DNA of 64,000 nucleotides, taken from NCBI GenBank assembly GCA_949987565.1, contig OX465103.1:15633280-15697279 (forward strand), read 5' to 3'. The notes under the pieces were generated by a model. That model was not told the origin of the DNA and did no database searches. It saw nothing but the letters and a program-made list of their open reading frames with translations. Origin of the DNA: Luidia sarsii. Its lineage: Eukaryota; Echinodermata; Asteroidea; Paxillosida; Luidiidae. The translations under genes and the position numbers were made by a program. Positions 1 to 13,598 of this stretch are shown here, in pieces (the stretch's first letter is position 1; every line of letters begins with the position of its first letter).

Positions 1-3000
1 GCAGTGAAGGTAGGGGAAGAGCACCCCCCCCCCAAGCTGTATAGAAAACAAGGCCTGAATGGAAGGATTGGAAGACGGAAGAGTCCTGAACAGTGGCAAG
101 GCCCACACTAACTGAGGGTCTTGGGTAGGCCTAACCCTTGACAGAACCCGCCGCAACTAGGGACTAATTTCATAGAGCCGCTTATAAAGCGTGAAAAAAC
201 AACAACTGCTGAGCCTGTAAAGCCTTCCTTGTGCCAGCAGGATCACAAACCACTTTGCGGTGTGATGTGTGATGTCACTGCCTCCTGACTTCCACCGTTC
301 TCTTTGCTCGGTGTCAAACAAAAAGTTCACGTTTGGGTCGCCAAGCTGACTCTGCACCGGACCATGGCGTTGGTGCTTCGGCAATTTGTTTACGCCTGAG
401 CAGCTCGGCAACACTGGGCCCTGGTTGGCTCAGGGGGGGGGAGGGCATTGCCAGTTGCCACGCGTGGTAAAAAGAGAGCTAGTCCATTGCATCAACTGGA
501 CCTGGTTGCAAAGGACAGAGGTGTGTCCTGAACCATTGCGGACCAGGACAGGCATCAGTAGGCAAAGGCCCGGTGGGGGGGGGGGGGGGAGTGGGGGGAA
601 TGAGTTTTGAAAATGTGTTGTGATGCTGTGGTTAACTCAGGAAATAGGCACTATTCCAGAAGCACATTGGTAGCGTTGGGTCATCGGTAAAGGCTAAAAC
701 ACTCCAGAAAGCGGCCCTCCTTGGAACAGCTACATTGTACATACATACATATGATGGGTGTAGGAAGCTAAGGTGAAAACCCATGAGATGTAAGGCTACA
801 TGTGTACAGGACATACATGTACTTGATTCGTGGTGAATCCAATGGGGAAAAAATCATTGTGTTAATTGCGGAACTAACATTAGAATGACACCTAAGTGTG
901 AACATTTGTCCTCAGTCCAAATAAGATTGCCATCCATTATTTTCACGTGATGCCCTTTGACCACAGACTAGCCTCCCCTCCAGGGCCCGGACAAATCCTC
1001 GAGGTGGTCGGCCCCAATCGAGCGTACAATTTCCGCTGAAGGCAGTGGGTGTTTTTTTTCCCCCACTGGCTGTGAGACATGCCAACGCATGGCAGCGCGC
1101 AATCCCCACATCGTCTACGGTAAAGCTCCCACAGCAGCTCAATTGCTGCAGCTAATCCGGCAACTCATGCGTCAAAACAGGTGTTTGTCATAGCCATATA
1201 TATATTGCGAAGTTGTGCTACTGTAGGCTGAAACGAGTCTTTGTTTGAAATTCAGACAATTACATGTAGTGGTGCCCGAATCCTGAGGGCTGGGCGCACA
1301 GCAACACTAGCCACGGTCCAAATTCAGGGGACCCATGGCAAAGTGGTAAACCCAAGGTATGAGCCTTTAAATTGCTACAACTATATTTGGTCAGTGTCAG
1401 AGCTGCCCAAATACATATTTCCTATCAAGAACGGGGAAAAAAACCCATATAACACGCATTATTATAATAAGGTCCATTCACACTGTGCCAATAATTGTGA
1501 TTTGAATTGCAATTCAAAAACCATGGGGCTTTTTTTGGCTCACGTTTCCGCTACTGTAGCCACAAATCAAGCACAGCACTTCCTGTCAGTCAGAGTGCGA
1601 GCAATGCACTGAGGGATTAGACAGACGCGTATTTTTTTCTGCAGAGCATTCACACACCCACACACACACGCTCCCCTTACCGGTAATGGCAAATAATCGC
1701 AATTATTTTGAAAGGTTACACTAATGGTGGAGTTCCAATCGTGATTCAAATCCCACTACAATGTATCAACACCATTATTGTGTCCATACTCACCCCAAAA
1801 AGCGGCATCCGAAGTCTGAACATTCTGAATTGCAGTTTGAATGACGATCCAACCCAATAATCGCAATTATTTATAGCAATGTGAACGGCCCTATGGTCTT
1901 TCTTCCTATTAACCCCCTCCACTCTGAAAAGCAAACCTGCCATGTGCACTCCACTGGAACACCTGGGGGGATTATTGAACCGAGTAAATTTGAAGCCGTG
2001 CGTCACTTGAGGAAACAAAACCAAACGGGAATAGATTGTGCCAAGCCAAACAACATGCAAACTTGTTGCCGTAATCAAAAGAAAACAAAACAAATAAAAC
2101 CAAGTGGTGGCCAAACTGCTACTTGATGTAATGACATCATTCGACGATCTCAAAGCGCTCTGGGAAGGCTATTTTTAAACACATTGTGCGCCATCGACGA
2201 TAGAGGAAGTGAGACGGGAAATACACAATTGTCCCAGTACAGCGTGTACACAGCAAGACAAGGGGACAAATAAAAAAGGACATAATTTGGCGGAGTCAGA
2301 GGTGGCTTGCCAGAGCCACATCGAAGCCGAATCTGAACGGTTGTTTCTCAGTGTGTATGGAGGTCAATTAGGTGGCTGATGAATCTAAATCAAAATCTCC
2401 GGTCGGTCATACCAACTATAGGCTAACATTACAATTGTTCAGTATGTCGACTAAGTTGTCCAATTATCACATGCACAGCACAGGCATGCATGATGACATT
2501 ATTACCGTATACACACGTTGCTTGTTATGTATGCATTTAGGCATGAGCTGTAAGTACATTTTCTTTGTCCATAATTTTCAACCATGCGCACAAGCGTACG
2601 GGATCACTGAAAATGTGCAAATTACAGAATGAGCACTTTCAAGTCACGCAGAGCGCGTCTGCTGGGTTGAGCTGTCAATTAGCTGACCCTTTCTCTCGCA
2701 CCGTCATCAATCACAGGGATCGACGTTAGACGACTAACTGACCCTCTTTTCTTTTATGAAGCGGTGCTGACGTACACATGTCGATGACATGATATTTCCT
2801 TCGGTCATTGGAGTGGTTTGACCACCGGAAATCTTACTCCGTGTACGTACATAACGTGAACATATGTGTACACCTAGTCATGGTGTAGTTGAGGCAAAAA
2901 CAAAATGGAGGGCCTCTATGGGAAGCAGTGCTGAGCACTGATGGAGCTTACCCTCATTTAAAGAAGACGTAAATAAATAAAAAGAGCAGGATATCTTCAA

Positions 3001-3597
3001 CCTTTAGTTAGGGTGATGCTTTTTCCTTACAATCATTTAAACCAAGTGTGCCTACAATAAACATCGCCCTGCATTACTAATCTTAATACCTGACAGACTA
3101 TACAGTATACGCAAGTTGAAAAACAATATAATTATTATATAATAGTATAATTATGCATTCTTCTTGCAAACGCTATTTTGCCATTCCCTACACTAACTGG
3201 CCAATTTGCATTACGTCATGCTGGCTCGCCCCGGCATAAACATTGGCAGGATTGACCTCGGGCAAAATAACGTTTTGAGCAAGAAGACCAGTGCCGGCAA
3301 AATAAACACTGCCTAGGCCTGATTAATATGTGGGAACAAAGTAGATACAGGTTCACACTGGGGCTGTACTGTAGCTAATGTGAATGCACATACATGTATA
3401 TAACATAATTATAATCACTAATGTAATAATAATAATATCATTATCAATATCCAATAATATTGATTTAATCATTTCTGCAGCAAAAGGGCTGCTTGATTTT
3501 CAAGTGGCAATTGAGCTCAGCCACAAAATAATAATGTCGTCTGCTTGGACGTAAACAAAGTCCCTGGTCAGTGCAGTTCTCCAAAACTAAAACTAAA
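1..3597. other. No gene seen; degraded repeat DNA
   Basis: Only short unsupported open frames. About 890-1350 is a diverged copy of the TTAACCACTTC-ended element found complete at 26424-27090: it shares GGCAGCGCG, AGAGTCTTTGTTT-like and GTGGTGCCCG blocks and ends GCAAAGTGGTAAA. The rest shows nothing I can name. Confidence 0.5.
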
Positions 3598-3787
3598 CGC
3601 AGTGGCTGTTGTTACGGCAGTCGTCCGTGTGGTTCCCTGACTTGATTGTATTTCGTCAGCATTGCAGGCTGGTTGAACCAGTCTATTACTTATTAGCTGA
3701 TAGTCTGGTTCCAAGAGCTAAACATCCTGACAAATACTGTGAAGTCAGGGAACCACATGGTCGACTGCCGTAACAACAGCCACTGCG
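3598..3787 (+). mobile_element. Fold-back element (MITE E), copy 1
   Basis: A 190-bp element with about 45-bp terminal inverted repeats starting CGCAGTGGCTGTTGTTACGG. The reverse-complemented copy is at 23783-23964. A 7-bp duplication inside distinguishes this copy. Flanks are A-rich, so the target duplication is unclear. Confidence 0.75.
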
Positions 3788-4112
3788 AAAACTAAAAGCC
3801 AACCATTTCTTAGCTGAATTTCAGCTTGAAATACAGAGGATGCGTGACCCGTGGAACGTGATACGATACAGATAGTGATACTAGTACTTAGTAATAGTAG
3901 TAGTAGTACTAGGAATAGGAAACTTAGAATGATGACTGTGAGACTTATTAATTAATATGAAAAAAAATAAAGATAAAACGAATCCAGCAACATGCAAAGG
4001 TCACACTAACTTACGAAGACATCTGGGTTTTACTTTTAGGTTGGGCATGGTGTGGTTTGGTCGGGGTACCACCGACGACTCCACGGGCTGGCCTCGGATT
4101 CCCATGGCATGG

Positions 4113-4257
4113 GCTAGTCCGAGTAACTTGGACCCAACAAGGCACCTTTTTTTATCGAATTTTGAAATTTTGAGGGACAGGTCACCCGTCCCTCCAAATT
4201 TCAAAATTCGATAAAAAAAAAGGGGTGACTTGTCGGGTCCAAGTTACTCTGACTAGG
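4113..4257. repeat. Long imperfect palindrome
   Basis: Two arms of about 70 bp meet near 4184. The inner arms read ATCGAATTTTGAAATTTTGAG and its near-complement TTTCAAAATTCGAT; the outer arms share AGTAACTTGGACCC and its complement. Probably a snap-back MITE; no second copy was found in the window. Confidence 0.7.
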
Positions 4258-4835
4258 CATGGGCGTACTCCCACGGTCCACACAAAAAAATGTCCGAGCT
4301 CATCTCCTCCCGATACGGTGACCCAGATCACGGAGGTAACAGAGATGCACAGCGGGAAAAAAACATAACTGAGAAGAAGTAAACGAGGAAGAGACAAGAC
4401 AATTGACACTCATCACTCACCTCAGCCCCTAAAAATATTCCGAGGAAAAATCCGGAACCCCCCGATTGTCGGCACTCCTTGTCCGTGCGGGCTCAGGTAA
4501 ACACCCTCCCTGCCCGCATGGGTCGGTGTCCGTCGAAGAGGAAGCAAGTAACGAAGGCCCTTCCCCCGAAAAAAATAATAAATCGGCGATTTTGGTTGGG
4601 TTTTTTTTTTCTTCCGGTCGGGGCGAACGCACGTACAGGGAGGGGAGCTGGTCAGCTTCGCAAGGCCAAGTTCCAATGCAAAGAGCCTGGCGCAAGTGGT
4701 ACGAGCGCAGTGTCTTGCCTATGACACAGCGCACACACACACGCAAGCAGGACAGGCCAGGCAGGGAGCAATACAACAAGGGCCAGTGCACAAGTGCAGT
4801 ACACACGGCCCACGAACGCGATGATCCGCCCATGC

Positions 4836-4935
4836 GAGTCACGTGACGCCGCGCCGAACGGCCGCTAGTACGGCGCCGCCCATTGGCCGTCGCCGACCGC
4901 GGCCCACGATCGCTTGGCAACATTGACGTCATAGC
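4836..4935. promoter_or_regulatory. CpG-rich promoter-like patch
   Basis: GC- and CpG-rich DNA holding a palindromic E-box GTCACGTGAC (4838-4847), a reverse CCAAT box ATTGG (4882), a half X-box GGCAAC and a full CRE TGACGTCA (4924-4931) within 95 bp. No gene start could be linked to it on either strand. Confidence 0.35.
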
Positions 4936-4999
4936 GGCGGGCGCCCTCTCAACAACCGCAACCAGCAGCCTCTCCGTCCAATTCAACCCAACCCAACCC

Positions 5000-7900
5000 C
5001 CCCAAACCTTCCTATCCTACTCATCTTCTGTCGTAACGACGGTGGCGGTACAGTGTCGCAAGGATTTTGTTCACGTCTCTCCGTCGGAGCTGACGCTGCT
5101 ATTTATAGATTAATCTTTTTATGACCTGTTCGGAAACAAAGCGAAAACAGAGAAGAAAAAACACACACACTGCTGACTCGATTTATACTAGTAGAATGCA
5201 GTAGCCTCGTCATCAGGTGGCTGTTCGTCAACAGATCTAACCTTCAAATTTTAGAAAAATATACCCAGCCAATTAGGCGCGTCATATCGCACGCACAAAA
5301 TTCAATCAACCCCTTCGACCGCCCGGCATTTTGATTTCCATAATGCGTGCATACGTTATTACGAGAAGGCTGCTCTCTCATTATTGAATAATAATGGCAC
5401 ACGAGCCTAGACTAGACAGTGAGTAGGCCTATGCAGACATCTTGGCTCGCTTCAACCTCCCTCTACCTCCATGCTTCAACCTCACCATTGTCTGAGATTA
5501 TGTTTGCTCAATGCGGATGCCATTCGGAGCAAAGACGTAATTGAAAGCATGTTCGAATTGAAGAGATTATCTCTCATTTCCCGTTCTCAAGGACCCTTCA
5601 GAAACGTTTCATTTCCTTCAACTAAAAATATAACCTTCTCCCTCTGATTATGAACGATTTATCAACTTTTATTTCAGTCCATATTGTTCGGTCTTGTTTT
5701 ACATTTTTATTAACATCCGGGATGCTAAGGTTATATAAAAAAAATGTTACAAAATGCTTACTGACTAAAATTACCAAAATGCAAATTAAAAAAAAACATC
5801 CAGGGCCTTCGACGTTTCGATACTATATAGCAGGTAGTTGAAGGACCTTTCTTTCAATCCTTTGATAAAGGTGCACGATCGAAACCTTAGACTCTAGACC
5901 TTCTTTAGCTGTTTTAATGAATGCTGAAATGTTAAAGGTGATTACTGTTTCGTTAGTTGTGTTTGTTATTTTCAACGGTACGGTGCAGACGATTGAATAA
6001 ACCAGAAAGCCTAATGTGCACCACATCCTATGTATCGTATTTTCAATACCGAACACCGACATAGGTCTGGTATCCAGACGTGCGACTTACTATGTAGTCC
6101 TACACTCGCAAGCGCGTGCCTGACTAGAGTCACGGGGCTTAATAACTCCGTCACGCCACAAGGTATATAGTATACAGGCTGCACAGATCCCGGGAGTGAT
6201 TACGTTTTAATTATTTGGCACTGTCAACCCATAACGGCCTGCCACTTGTGGCTACGGCTATACGCGCGCTGCATGCTGTGCGCAACAACGCGACCGTAGC
6301 AACTTGTAGCCGAAGCCTTAGCCGCTAATCCACCGAATCATTATTAATATTATCCGGCTTTCCAAGGTGGACATTTGAAATCGTTCCACCGTGCAGTGAC
6401 GTACATACTCATGGAGCTATAGGCCTATACTCGGCGAAAGGCCTCGTGCACTTTTCTGGTTCGGGGTCAAACATTAAAGGTCATCAATATTGGCTGAGGG
6501 TTCTTTTTAATTTTTTCTGCACGGTCTATATATCTTAAATAATTGACGAAAATGTGTTGCTTTCCTCTCCTTGAGTGATATGCAATAATGTTGCAAATAC
6601 ATGTAGGGCCTATCCCAAATCAGGAGGGCCTGGCGTTTCGATCATAGCAGGACCTTTACGGCTCTGTATGCCGTATCCGGTCAGCCCGGTCCAGAGTAAA
6701 GCCCGAAATCTCTCCCACGATTCAAGTGGAACATTCCAGAAACTGAACACCGGAGCCTGAATTTCATTGGCTGTGACCTGGCCTTCCCCGACCTAATACT
6801 GACCAATTAAAATGCCGGCAACACGCACGATTTGGGTGTGGCTAAAATAATTCTGCCTGCATGTGGCCTTTGTGACCAGTCTATCACTTGTGAACACGGG
6901 GTGCCAGACCACTCCAACTCGTGCAACCACGTCTACTGGAGCGCAGCCGCGCAAGGTCATTGGACGTCATCAATAGACCATCCGGTCTACCAATGTGACC
7001 CCCTCCAAACAGTCCCCCCCAAAAAAATGGGTTTTTTTTCACGCAGAAGACAAAGGGAAAAAACAATGTTCGCTCGGCCTTGTTTACCAAATCGGTATAG
7101 ATACGACGGCGCGCGCATGCATGTCAACCAACCATCACCTTCGTATACAGCGCGGTAGAGTGCTTGCGAATTGCAATGATGCCAAGGGCAATACGAGTGT
7201 CCACAAGGCTACACGAAAACCTGCCCTGCACGGACAGCAGTAATTCATCCACTGGATAAAACGAGACCGCCAACCTTGTTCCGTGTTTACGCTTGCTGTG
7301 GTTTGTCTCGTTCTCAAAATCATGTGCGGGTGCTTTACATAGGCATAAACAAACAGCAGAACTTGTGCTGGCAACCTGGCTTTTATTGAGCGAAGCTTTG
7401 CTGGTATTTTGAGCGCCCGAATGAGACTGGCCTCATATTCCTCAGTCTAGTATAAATATTATGTTCGCGTACGGATACGACCCTGTGCGAATTTGCTGAC
7501 TAATGGCTTCGAATCACACACGTAATTATAATGATGGAAGCCACGATTCTGATTCAAAATGTCACCGACCGGCTGCGAACAACTCCCATAGACTTGCGCG
7601 ATATGTCAAGCCGTTGCCAATAAATTCGGAAGCATCTAGCGGCTGAGAATGTTGCCCATAATGCACTATACATGTAGTGTACGTACTAGGGCTGGTCAAA
7701 CGGATTACCGGGTAGGCCCTACAATATTCGGACCTCGGCCGGTGTAAACGGGTACCCACAGTTCCATTTTGTCGGTCCCATTTACCCGAAAGAAAACCAC
7801 TTTTGTAGTTACCGTACCGAAGTAAAACAAGGGCGACTTCTGGCATTTTCTTAAAAATAGCGCCGGCAAAAAAAACGTTGTTGTTGGACCCTACTCCACC

Positions 7901-8325
7901 AACAACCATCGTGAAGAGTCAAACAAAATTAATAAAGGAAAAACTTACTGAGAACTTACTGAGAATTTTGTTTCTCAAATGGCGACGAAAACTTTGACTG
8001 GACCGGGACTTGAATTCGAGACCTCTGCTTTTGCGCACCAGTGCTCGCACAATCAGAGCTATCCAGCCCCTAGATGGCGGCCTTCCAAAAAATAGTCAAC
8101 TCGTCTTTGCCGGGGTGGGGGCGCCAGCCAGAAGCATGAAAAGTCGTATATAGGCCTATCTCCAAAGATCACGCCCCGTTCTCATTTATGATATAAACAA
8201 ACAATTATTGTGAAGAGTATATATATATAGCCTAGCTCGGTTTTTATTAACGTGCCAAACTTGATAACGCATGGTCTGGGATCACGCCCGCGTATAAAGT
8301 GCCACGTGGCCCGTATCTCCATCGA
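5000..8325. other. No gene seen; AT-rich spacer with repeat fragments
   Basis: Contains degraded hairpin-plus-GAAAC repeats (near 5800-5900 and 6620-6660) and an inverted tRNA-like SINE (7975-8138). Open frames are short and show no family resemblance. Confidence 0.5.
7975..8138 (-). mobile_element. SINE family B, copy 1
   Basis: On the minus strand it reads ...GGCCGCCATCTAGGGGCTGGATAGCTCTGATTG..., then a tRNA-like body with the B-box-like GGTCTCGAATTCAAGTCC. It matches copies at 11460, 15740, 16605, 32318, 59195, 60560 and 62690. Confidence 0.7.
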
Positions 8326-8460
8326 TCCCGTGACGTGACCTATTGACGCGTGCGGTGTTATCGTACGGCCGCGTCCTTCACATGACGCGTTGTGGTTTCG
8401 ACGTTTTGACGTCACACTGCGCGCTGGGTCTCCGCGGATATATAGAGCCCATTGTTTTTC
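8325..8460. promoter_or_regulatory. CpG/CRE/TATA promoter-like patch
   Basis: CpG-rich stretch with GTGACGTGACC, a full CRE TGACGTCA (8407-8414) and a GATATATAG TATA-like element (8438) 24 bp further on. No downstream coding exon was recognised. Confidence 0.3.
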
Positions 8461-9063
8461 GACCTTGAAAACGGACAACACCCGGATCAGCTGAAACCAA
8501 TGAGTGCTATGGCTGAAACCTATTTTGGGCGGCCGGGGAGGGGGGGGGGGGCAATGACGAGGCAGCAACATCTGAATAAATTATGAGCTGTGATACTGTT
8601 AACAAGAGGTGAAGTACTATTAAAAAGTAACGCTGATCTAAACATTATAATTATTTAGATCCTAGCGGGACCTTCCTCGCATAAATTATCTTTTGAGGTC
8701 CTGGGGTCGATTTCACTAGTACTGGATCGAAACGCTAAACCTTCTACCTTTGTAAGAGTGGCATTTTTGGGTCATTTAAGTCAGCAGTATAATACAAGTA
8801 CTAACAGTAGTACTAGGCCTATAGCAGTTGTGTATATAGTACTTTACGACCATTATGCATGATCACTAACAGGATCATTGGGAGGGAGCTGCTTCACGAT
8901 CTCCCAGTAGTTAACCACGGGTAGTCCTTTGGAGCAACATTGACAGCAAATAATAATTATTGTCAACAACAGAAACTGTAGCTGTATAGATCACCACACG
9001 AAATTGTTGTAATAAAAAAAACTGAAATAACCTTAGTTTAGATGGTGGAAGTATATACCAAGT

Positions 9064-9215
9064 GCAAGCATGGAAGGTTTACAGATCTCCTTTGAGACGG
9101 AGTGTGGCTCTGAATTTATTGTCCGTCATCAGTCTCCGTGACGATGGGTAGAGTACACACTGCCCGAAACGTTGAGTTTACCGGCTCATGTGTTACATGG
9201 TGTCACCTACCATTT
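9064..9215. mobile_element. Hairpin repeat family C, fragment
   Basis: Contains GAGACGGAGTGTGGCTCTGA and GCCCGAAACGTTGAG, the two blocks that define this dispersed family. Further copies are near 9880, 28790, 29950, 30300, 32900, 36430, 43015, 47740 and 49800. Confidence 0.65.
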
Positions 9216-9967
9216 CGTATACTTATGCAAAACACAGCACACGCAACAATCAAAACTGGCAGTTGGAGAGGTACGTCACAGGGTTAGGACCACTCTTAAC
9301 AGTCATCACGACACGACCACGAGCCTGCAAGACCGTAAAGTCTGTTCTGCTGTATTCCTACCAGGGCTTTCGAGGAAGGTTGTCATAAAAAAAGCCACTG
9401 TTCAACACGGTGTTTATTTGCTTCGAAAGCTTTTAATAGCTTTCTAAAAATGCACACCAAATTGTCAATCTCGGCCGTTGTGAACGCGCCTATCAAATTC
9501 CTATACACGCCCGTGCAGTTTTAAATGGAACCCCATCTACCGTTCGAAAAAGAAAAAAACACTGTCGAAGACCTGTAGTTTTCCCGTCAGGTAATGCTAG
9601 TCGTTGTGTAACCAGATATTTTGATGGTGCTTGCCTGTTTGTCAGGAAGTTGGGTAGGGGGAGCTTTGACCATGGCTTCAGTCGACAGCTTATACTAGGC
9701 CTAGACGAAAGCGTTGCCTGGACCCCAAAGTCATCGTAGGAACAGGGGCTGTCGCGGCCATGTTCAGGAAAGGCATACAAAATCATCGGGACAACAAACA
9801 CAGAAGTCCAGAAACAGATGTACATGTATAGTCATTACCAGACCTGTAACCCGAAATTACTAGCTGGTAACTCGCCTTTGAGACCAAGTGTGGCTCTGTT
9901 CAGAGCCACACACTGTCTCAAATGACATGCGTTGCATGGTGTCCCCTTCAACCTTCCACTTAGAAGT

Positions 9968-10075
9968 TGGTTGTTGTTGTTGTCGCCGATGATGCATGTT
10001 ACTGTTGTCGTTGCTGTTGTTGTTGTTGTTGTTGTTGTTATTGTTGTTGCCGTTGTTGTTATTGCTGATGATGTT
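9968..10075. repeat. (GTT)n microsatellite
   Basis: An interrupted GTT tract, read as polyasparagine on the minus strand; not a gene. Confidence 0.85.
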
Positions 10076-10360
10076 TGTTGTTACTGCTGTTGCTGTTTTC
10101 ATGACTAATGAAATAAGCTTATAATTTTTTTCAGGGAGTTTATTGGAAGTCATACAAAAACCAATTATTCTACGGTTATCGTCAAGTTACAAGCCATGGA
10201 AGTCGGTAACACGCATGGAACCGTTGAAGTTCGCAAGTGGAACCACAGTTCCGTTTCCTTGCTCTTTGGTCCGAGTCACGAGTCATTCCGCGGTAGATTG
10301 TGACGAATTGACGGACTGGAAGAATCCGAGACAAAATGAACAACATGCGGTCATTCGCGT

Positions 10361-10398
10361 AGAGGGAGAGAGAGGGGGAAGAGGGAGAGAGAGGAAAA

Positions 10399-10459
<61 letters not shown>

Positions 10460-11151
10460 GGGTAGAGAGAGGGAGAGAGAGGAAGAGAGGGAGAGAGACG
10501 GAGAGAGAGTGAGAGAGAGGGGGAGAAAGAGAGAGTGAGAGTGAGAGAGAGGGAGAGAGAGAGGGAGAGAGAGGGAGGGAGAGAGGGAGAGAGAGGGAGA
10601 GAGAGTGAGAGAGAGTGAGAAAGAGAGAGGGAGGGAGAGAGCGAGAGAGAGAGAGAGGGAGAGAGAGAGAGAGAGGGGAGAGAGAGGGAGAGAGGGGAGA
10701 GGGGAGAGAGAGGGGGAGAGAGGGAGAGATAGAGAGAGAGGGGGAGAGAGGGGGAGAGAGAGGGGAGAGAGAGAGAGAGGGGGAGAGAGAGGGGGAGGGG
10801 GAGAGAGAGGGAGAGAGAGAGAGAGAGAGAGAGGGGGGAGAGAGAGGGGGAGGGGGAGAGAGAGGGGGAGAGAGAGAGAGAGAGAGGGAGAGAGAGAGAG
10901 GGGGAGAGAGAGAGAGGGAGAGAGGGATAGAGAGAGAGGGGGAGAGAGAGAGGGGGAGGGGGAGAGAGAGGGGAGAGAGAGAGAGAGAGGGAGAGAGAGA
11001 GAGAGGGAGAGAGAGAGAGGGAGAGAGGGATAGAGAGAGAGAGGGGGAGAGGGGGAGAGGGGAGAGAGAGGGGGAGAGAGAGAGGGGGAGAAAGAGAGAG
11101 TGAGAGTGAGAGAGAGGGAGAGAGAGGGAGAGAGAGAGAGAGAGGGGGAGG
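10361..11151. repeat. GA-rich satellite, about 790 bp
   Basis: Almost pure purine on the plus strand, (GA)n and GAGAGG variants. It creates long Ser/Leu or Arg/Glu open frames that are not genes. Confidence 0.95.
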
Positions 11152-11459
11152 ATACTATTCATAGCGGTCAAATGTGATCACAAATACTGATGAGTAATTT
11201 CCACGTGCGGCATGTTTGTGCTCTGCACGTGGTCAGCTGGATGGTGGTTGTGCGTGCCCTATTTTCCTTTCCTGTTTAATGTTTCTTTCCGTTCCCGAAA
11301 CGCGCACACGACGGGCCTGAACGGTCTCCATTTTTCGCGTCAGGAAAACAAGACATATCCGAGTGTAGTCAAGTGGGAAGTTGAATCTCTTTCAAACTTG
11401 GGTTCAAAGTCGGGTTCAAAGTCTAGGGCCAGTTTGTTTCAAAGAAAAATAAGAGAGAA

Positions 11460-11705
11460 GAAGCTGCATCCACTTTGTGTGATCCCCGAGCTGCTGTAGC
11501 CAAGTTTACAACATTGATGGTTGTTTGCATTTGAATGAAAGCGGGGGCGTGATCCCCAGAGGTATATGGAAGTTAATGGTTGAATTGCTTCTGACTGGCG
11601 TCCCCACCCCGGAAAAGATTAGTTGACTATTCGGGGAGGCCGCTATCTAAGTCAGAGGTCTCGCGGGTTCAAGTCCAGATCCTGTCAAATTTACTTTGCT
11701 ATATA
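11460..11705 (+). mobile_element. SINE family B, copy 2 (internally deleted)
   Basis: The 5' part reads CTGCATCCACTTTGTGTGATC, the middle has GACTGGCGTCCCCACCCCGG, and the tRNA-like part keeps the B box GGGTTCAAGTCC. The A-box half is missing between GCTATCTAAG and TCAGAGGTC. Confidence 0.7.
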
Positions 11706-11860
11706 TTTGTTTTGTCAAATTAAAAAACAAATCGCCTGCCTTTGCAATTTGCATTTGCGTTGGTGTTGTTGTGAAGTATTCGTATCTCTTAGCTTTCGCA
11801 TTCACACATCTTACAGAACACGACAGTGGTAATTTTCATTCCAGTTTTAATTCCAAGCCC

Positions 11861-12228
11861 TTAAAGGCACCTATACAAGATTGGTAAAGGTCAAAAGATT
11901 GCCACAGTTTGTGAGTTAAACCATTAAACATTCCAAAAAAGCAATCCTGTGAAGGTTTGAGCTCAAATGGTGATCTGTGAAAGTAGAAAAGGCCAAAATC
12001 CATCACGGTTTTCACACCGTTCAGTAGTGTAAGAAATAGTTTATTACTCACGAGTAATAAACTATTTGTCGATGTCTGAGTGAAAATTTCTCGGGAAGTT
12101 CAGCATCCCAGACCGTAAGATTTCAACATGAGTATTCTATCATGACCATCTACAAACTGTGTAAATTAGAAGGAAATCTGTTGACATTGATGTTTTCCGA
12201 TCTTCCCAATTTTGTATTGGGCCTTTAA
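11861..12228. mobile_element. TTAA-flanked MITE (M1), copy 1
   Basis: 360 bp bounded by TTAA on both sides, with inverted ends AGGCACCTATACAAGATTGG and its near-complement. The centre has a 15-bp-arm palindrome (AATAGTTTATTACTC) near 12031-12062. Confidence 0.85.
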
Positions 12229-13527
12229 ATGTCAAACTGCCTCATTTTGAGGCAATTAAGTGAACTGTTGCCACAGATGGAATTTCTCTTTCAAAATTAC
12301 TATTAACTTGAAGAAAAAACTTTAAAAATCTATGGAAGAAAGTGGTTCAAATGATTATAACCCCTGACCTTTGAGAAAAATAACAAACAAAACAAAAGAA
12401 ACAGCTACACAAAATTAGTGGACAACAATTTATTTATATTCTAAACTCACAGTGTCTGTAAGTATTGAACCGATAGGAAAAACTACCCAAGCAAAAACTG
12501 TGTAGAACAGTTCTCTTGGCATCTTCAATCGCAACTACCGGTACAGCCCATTCACTCAAAGTTGAGCCACGGTTGAGCTTGAACTTGGCCTTAATACATA
12601 TTGCTATGGTATGCTGCCTCCCCCTCCTCCAGTCCCCCCACAGCTGCCATTCCAAGTTGAGTTGGACTTGGGCCTCATTGAATGCTATGTCACAATCTGT
12701 CAAATTCACAATCATTACCACTATCCAATTCAGATTACCAATTATCGACTATTCTACGAATCAAAAACCTTGCCTTATGACTTGCCTGATTTTCATCTCT
12801 CGAAAAAGGGAACAAATGTGACCCGGCACAGCATAATGAAGAATAACACCCACTTTTGAGATTTTGAGATTTTCTAATGATGTGAAAGAGTATACCATCA
12901 CTAAGCTTTCAAATGATATCAAAATTATTTCCGTGTGAACTTTGTTGTAAATAGTACAAGGGGACTTCGCTCTTTCATTTGGTACCAGACGCAATAATTA
13001 TACATGTAGCAGCACCATTCAAACTCCTCGAAAGCGGCCATTCAAAAAGGCAGGAACTTTACATTTTCATGAAAACAGTACACAAACACTCCCCCGAAAT
13101 CCTCGTTTTTTCCAACATTTAGAGACGGATTTTGGAAAAATCCTTTGGAAATAATATCCTCCAATACATGATCTTTCCGAAAATACAAAAAAAATAAAAA
13201 ATTATATTTTGTTATCGAATTGAGAAGATACTTTGACTTCAGGCGTTGTTTACTCGAAAAGAGTTTTGGTGGGATATTCATCATGTCGCTGTGCCGGGTC
13301 ACAAATTAGCATGAAGATAAATAGACTTGAGACTGACATCTGTGTGTTTTTCTGGACACATTAATAGATGACTTACACTGGTCATACACTGGTGATAATT
13401 CCTTTTCCAAAGGAATAATTTTTTTCATATTTTTAAAAATTAGTTTGCCTGAAAAAAACTAGAGTCAAAAAGGGCCAACGCCTGCCTTGACAGTGCAATG
13501 ACCAGTCCTTCAAATTAGGATGTGGGG

Positions 13528-13598
13528 TTACTTGGTAAAAGCGTACAGGGTGCTTGTGTGCAGGGCAAAGATGTCCGGTGTAGAGTCCACGGTAACCT
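13528..13598 (-). CDS. IARS1: IARS1 exon 25 (stop codon)
   Basis: Codes residues 1165-1187, [19 protein letters not shown] then AFTK and TAA. It has a good acceptor (TTATCTTGCAG) and the correct phase. The pattern matches the human segment before KTLNMKTVYVS. Because the exon is short and diverged, it is less certain than the others. Confidence 0.8.

Larger units (their letters stand above)
11200..13520. other. IARS1 3' flank, no further gene seen
   Basis: Holds one SINE B copy and one TTAA MITE. A possible IARS1 polyadenylation signal is AATAAA on the minus strand near 12430, about 1.1 kb past the stop; this is unproven. Confidence 0.45.

Noticed and set aside
4429..4986. A 185-aa minus-strand frame
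   Set aside because: It overlaps the CpG-rich promoter-like patch and shows no family resemblance.
10182..11171. A 329-aa Ser/Leu frame and Arg/Glu frames over 10.2-11.2 kb
   Set aside because: Translation of a GA satellite; no initiation context, splice context or non-repetitive sequence of note.
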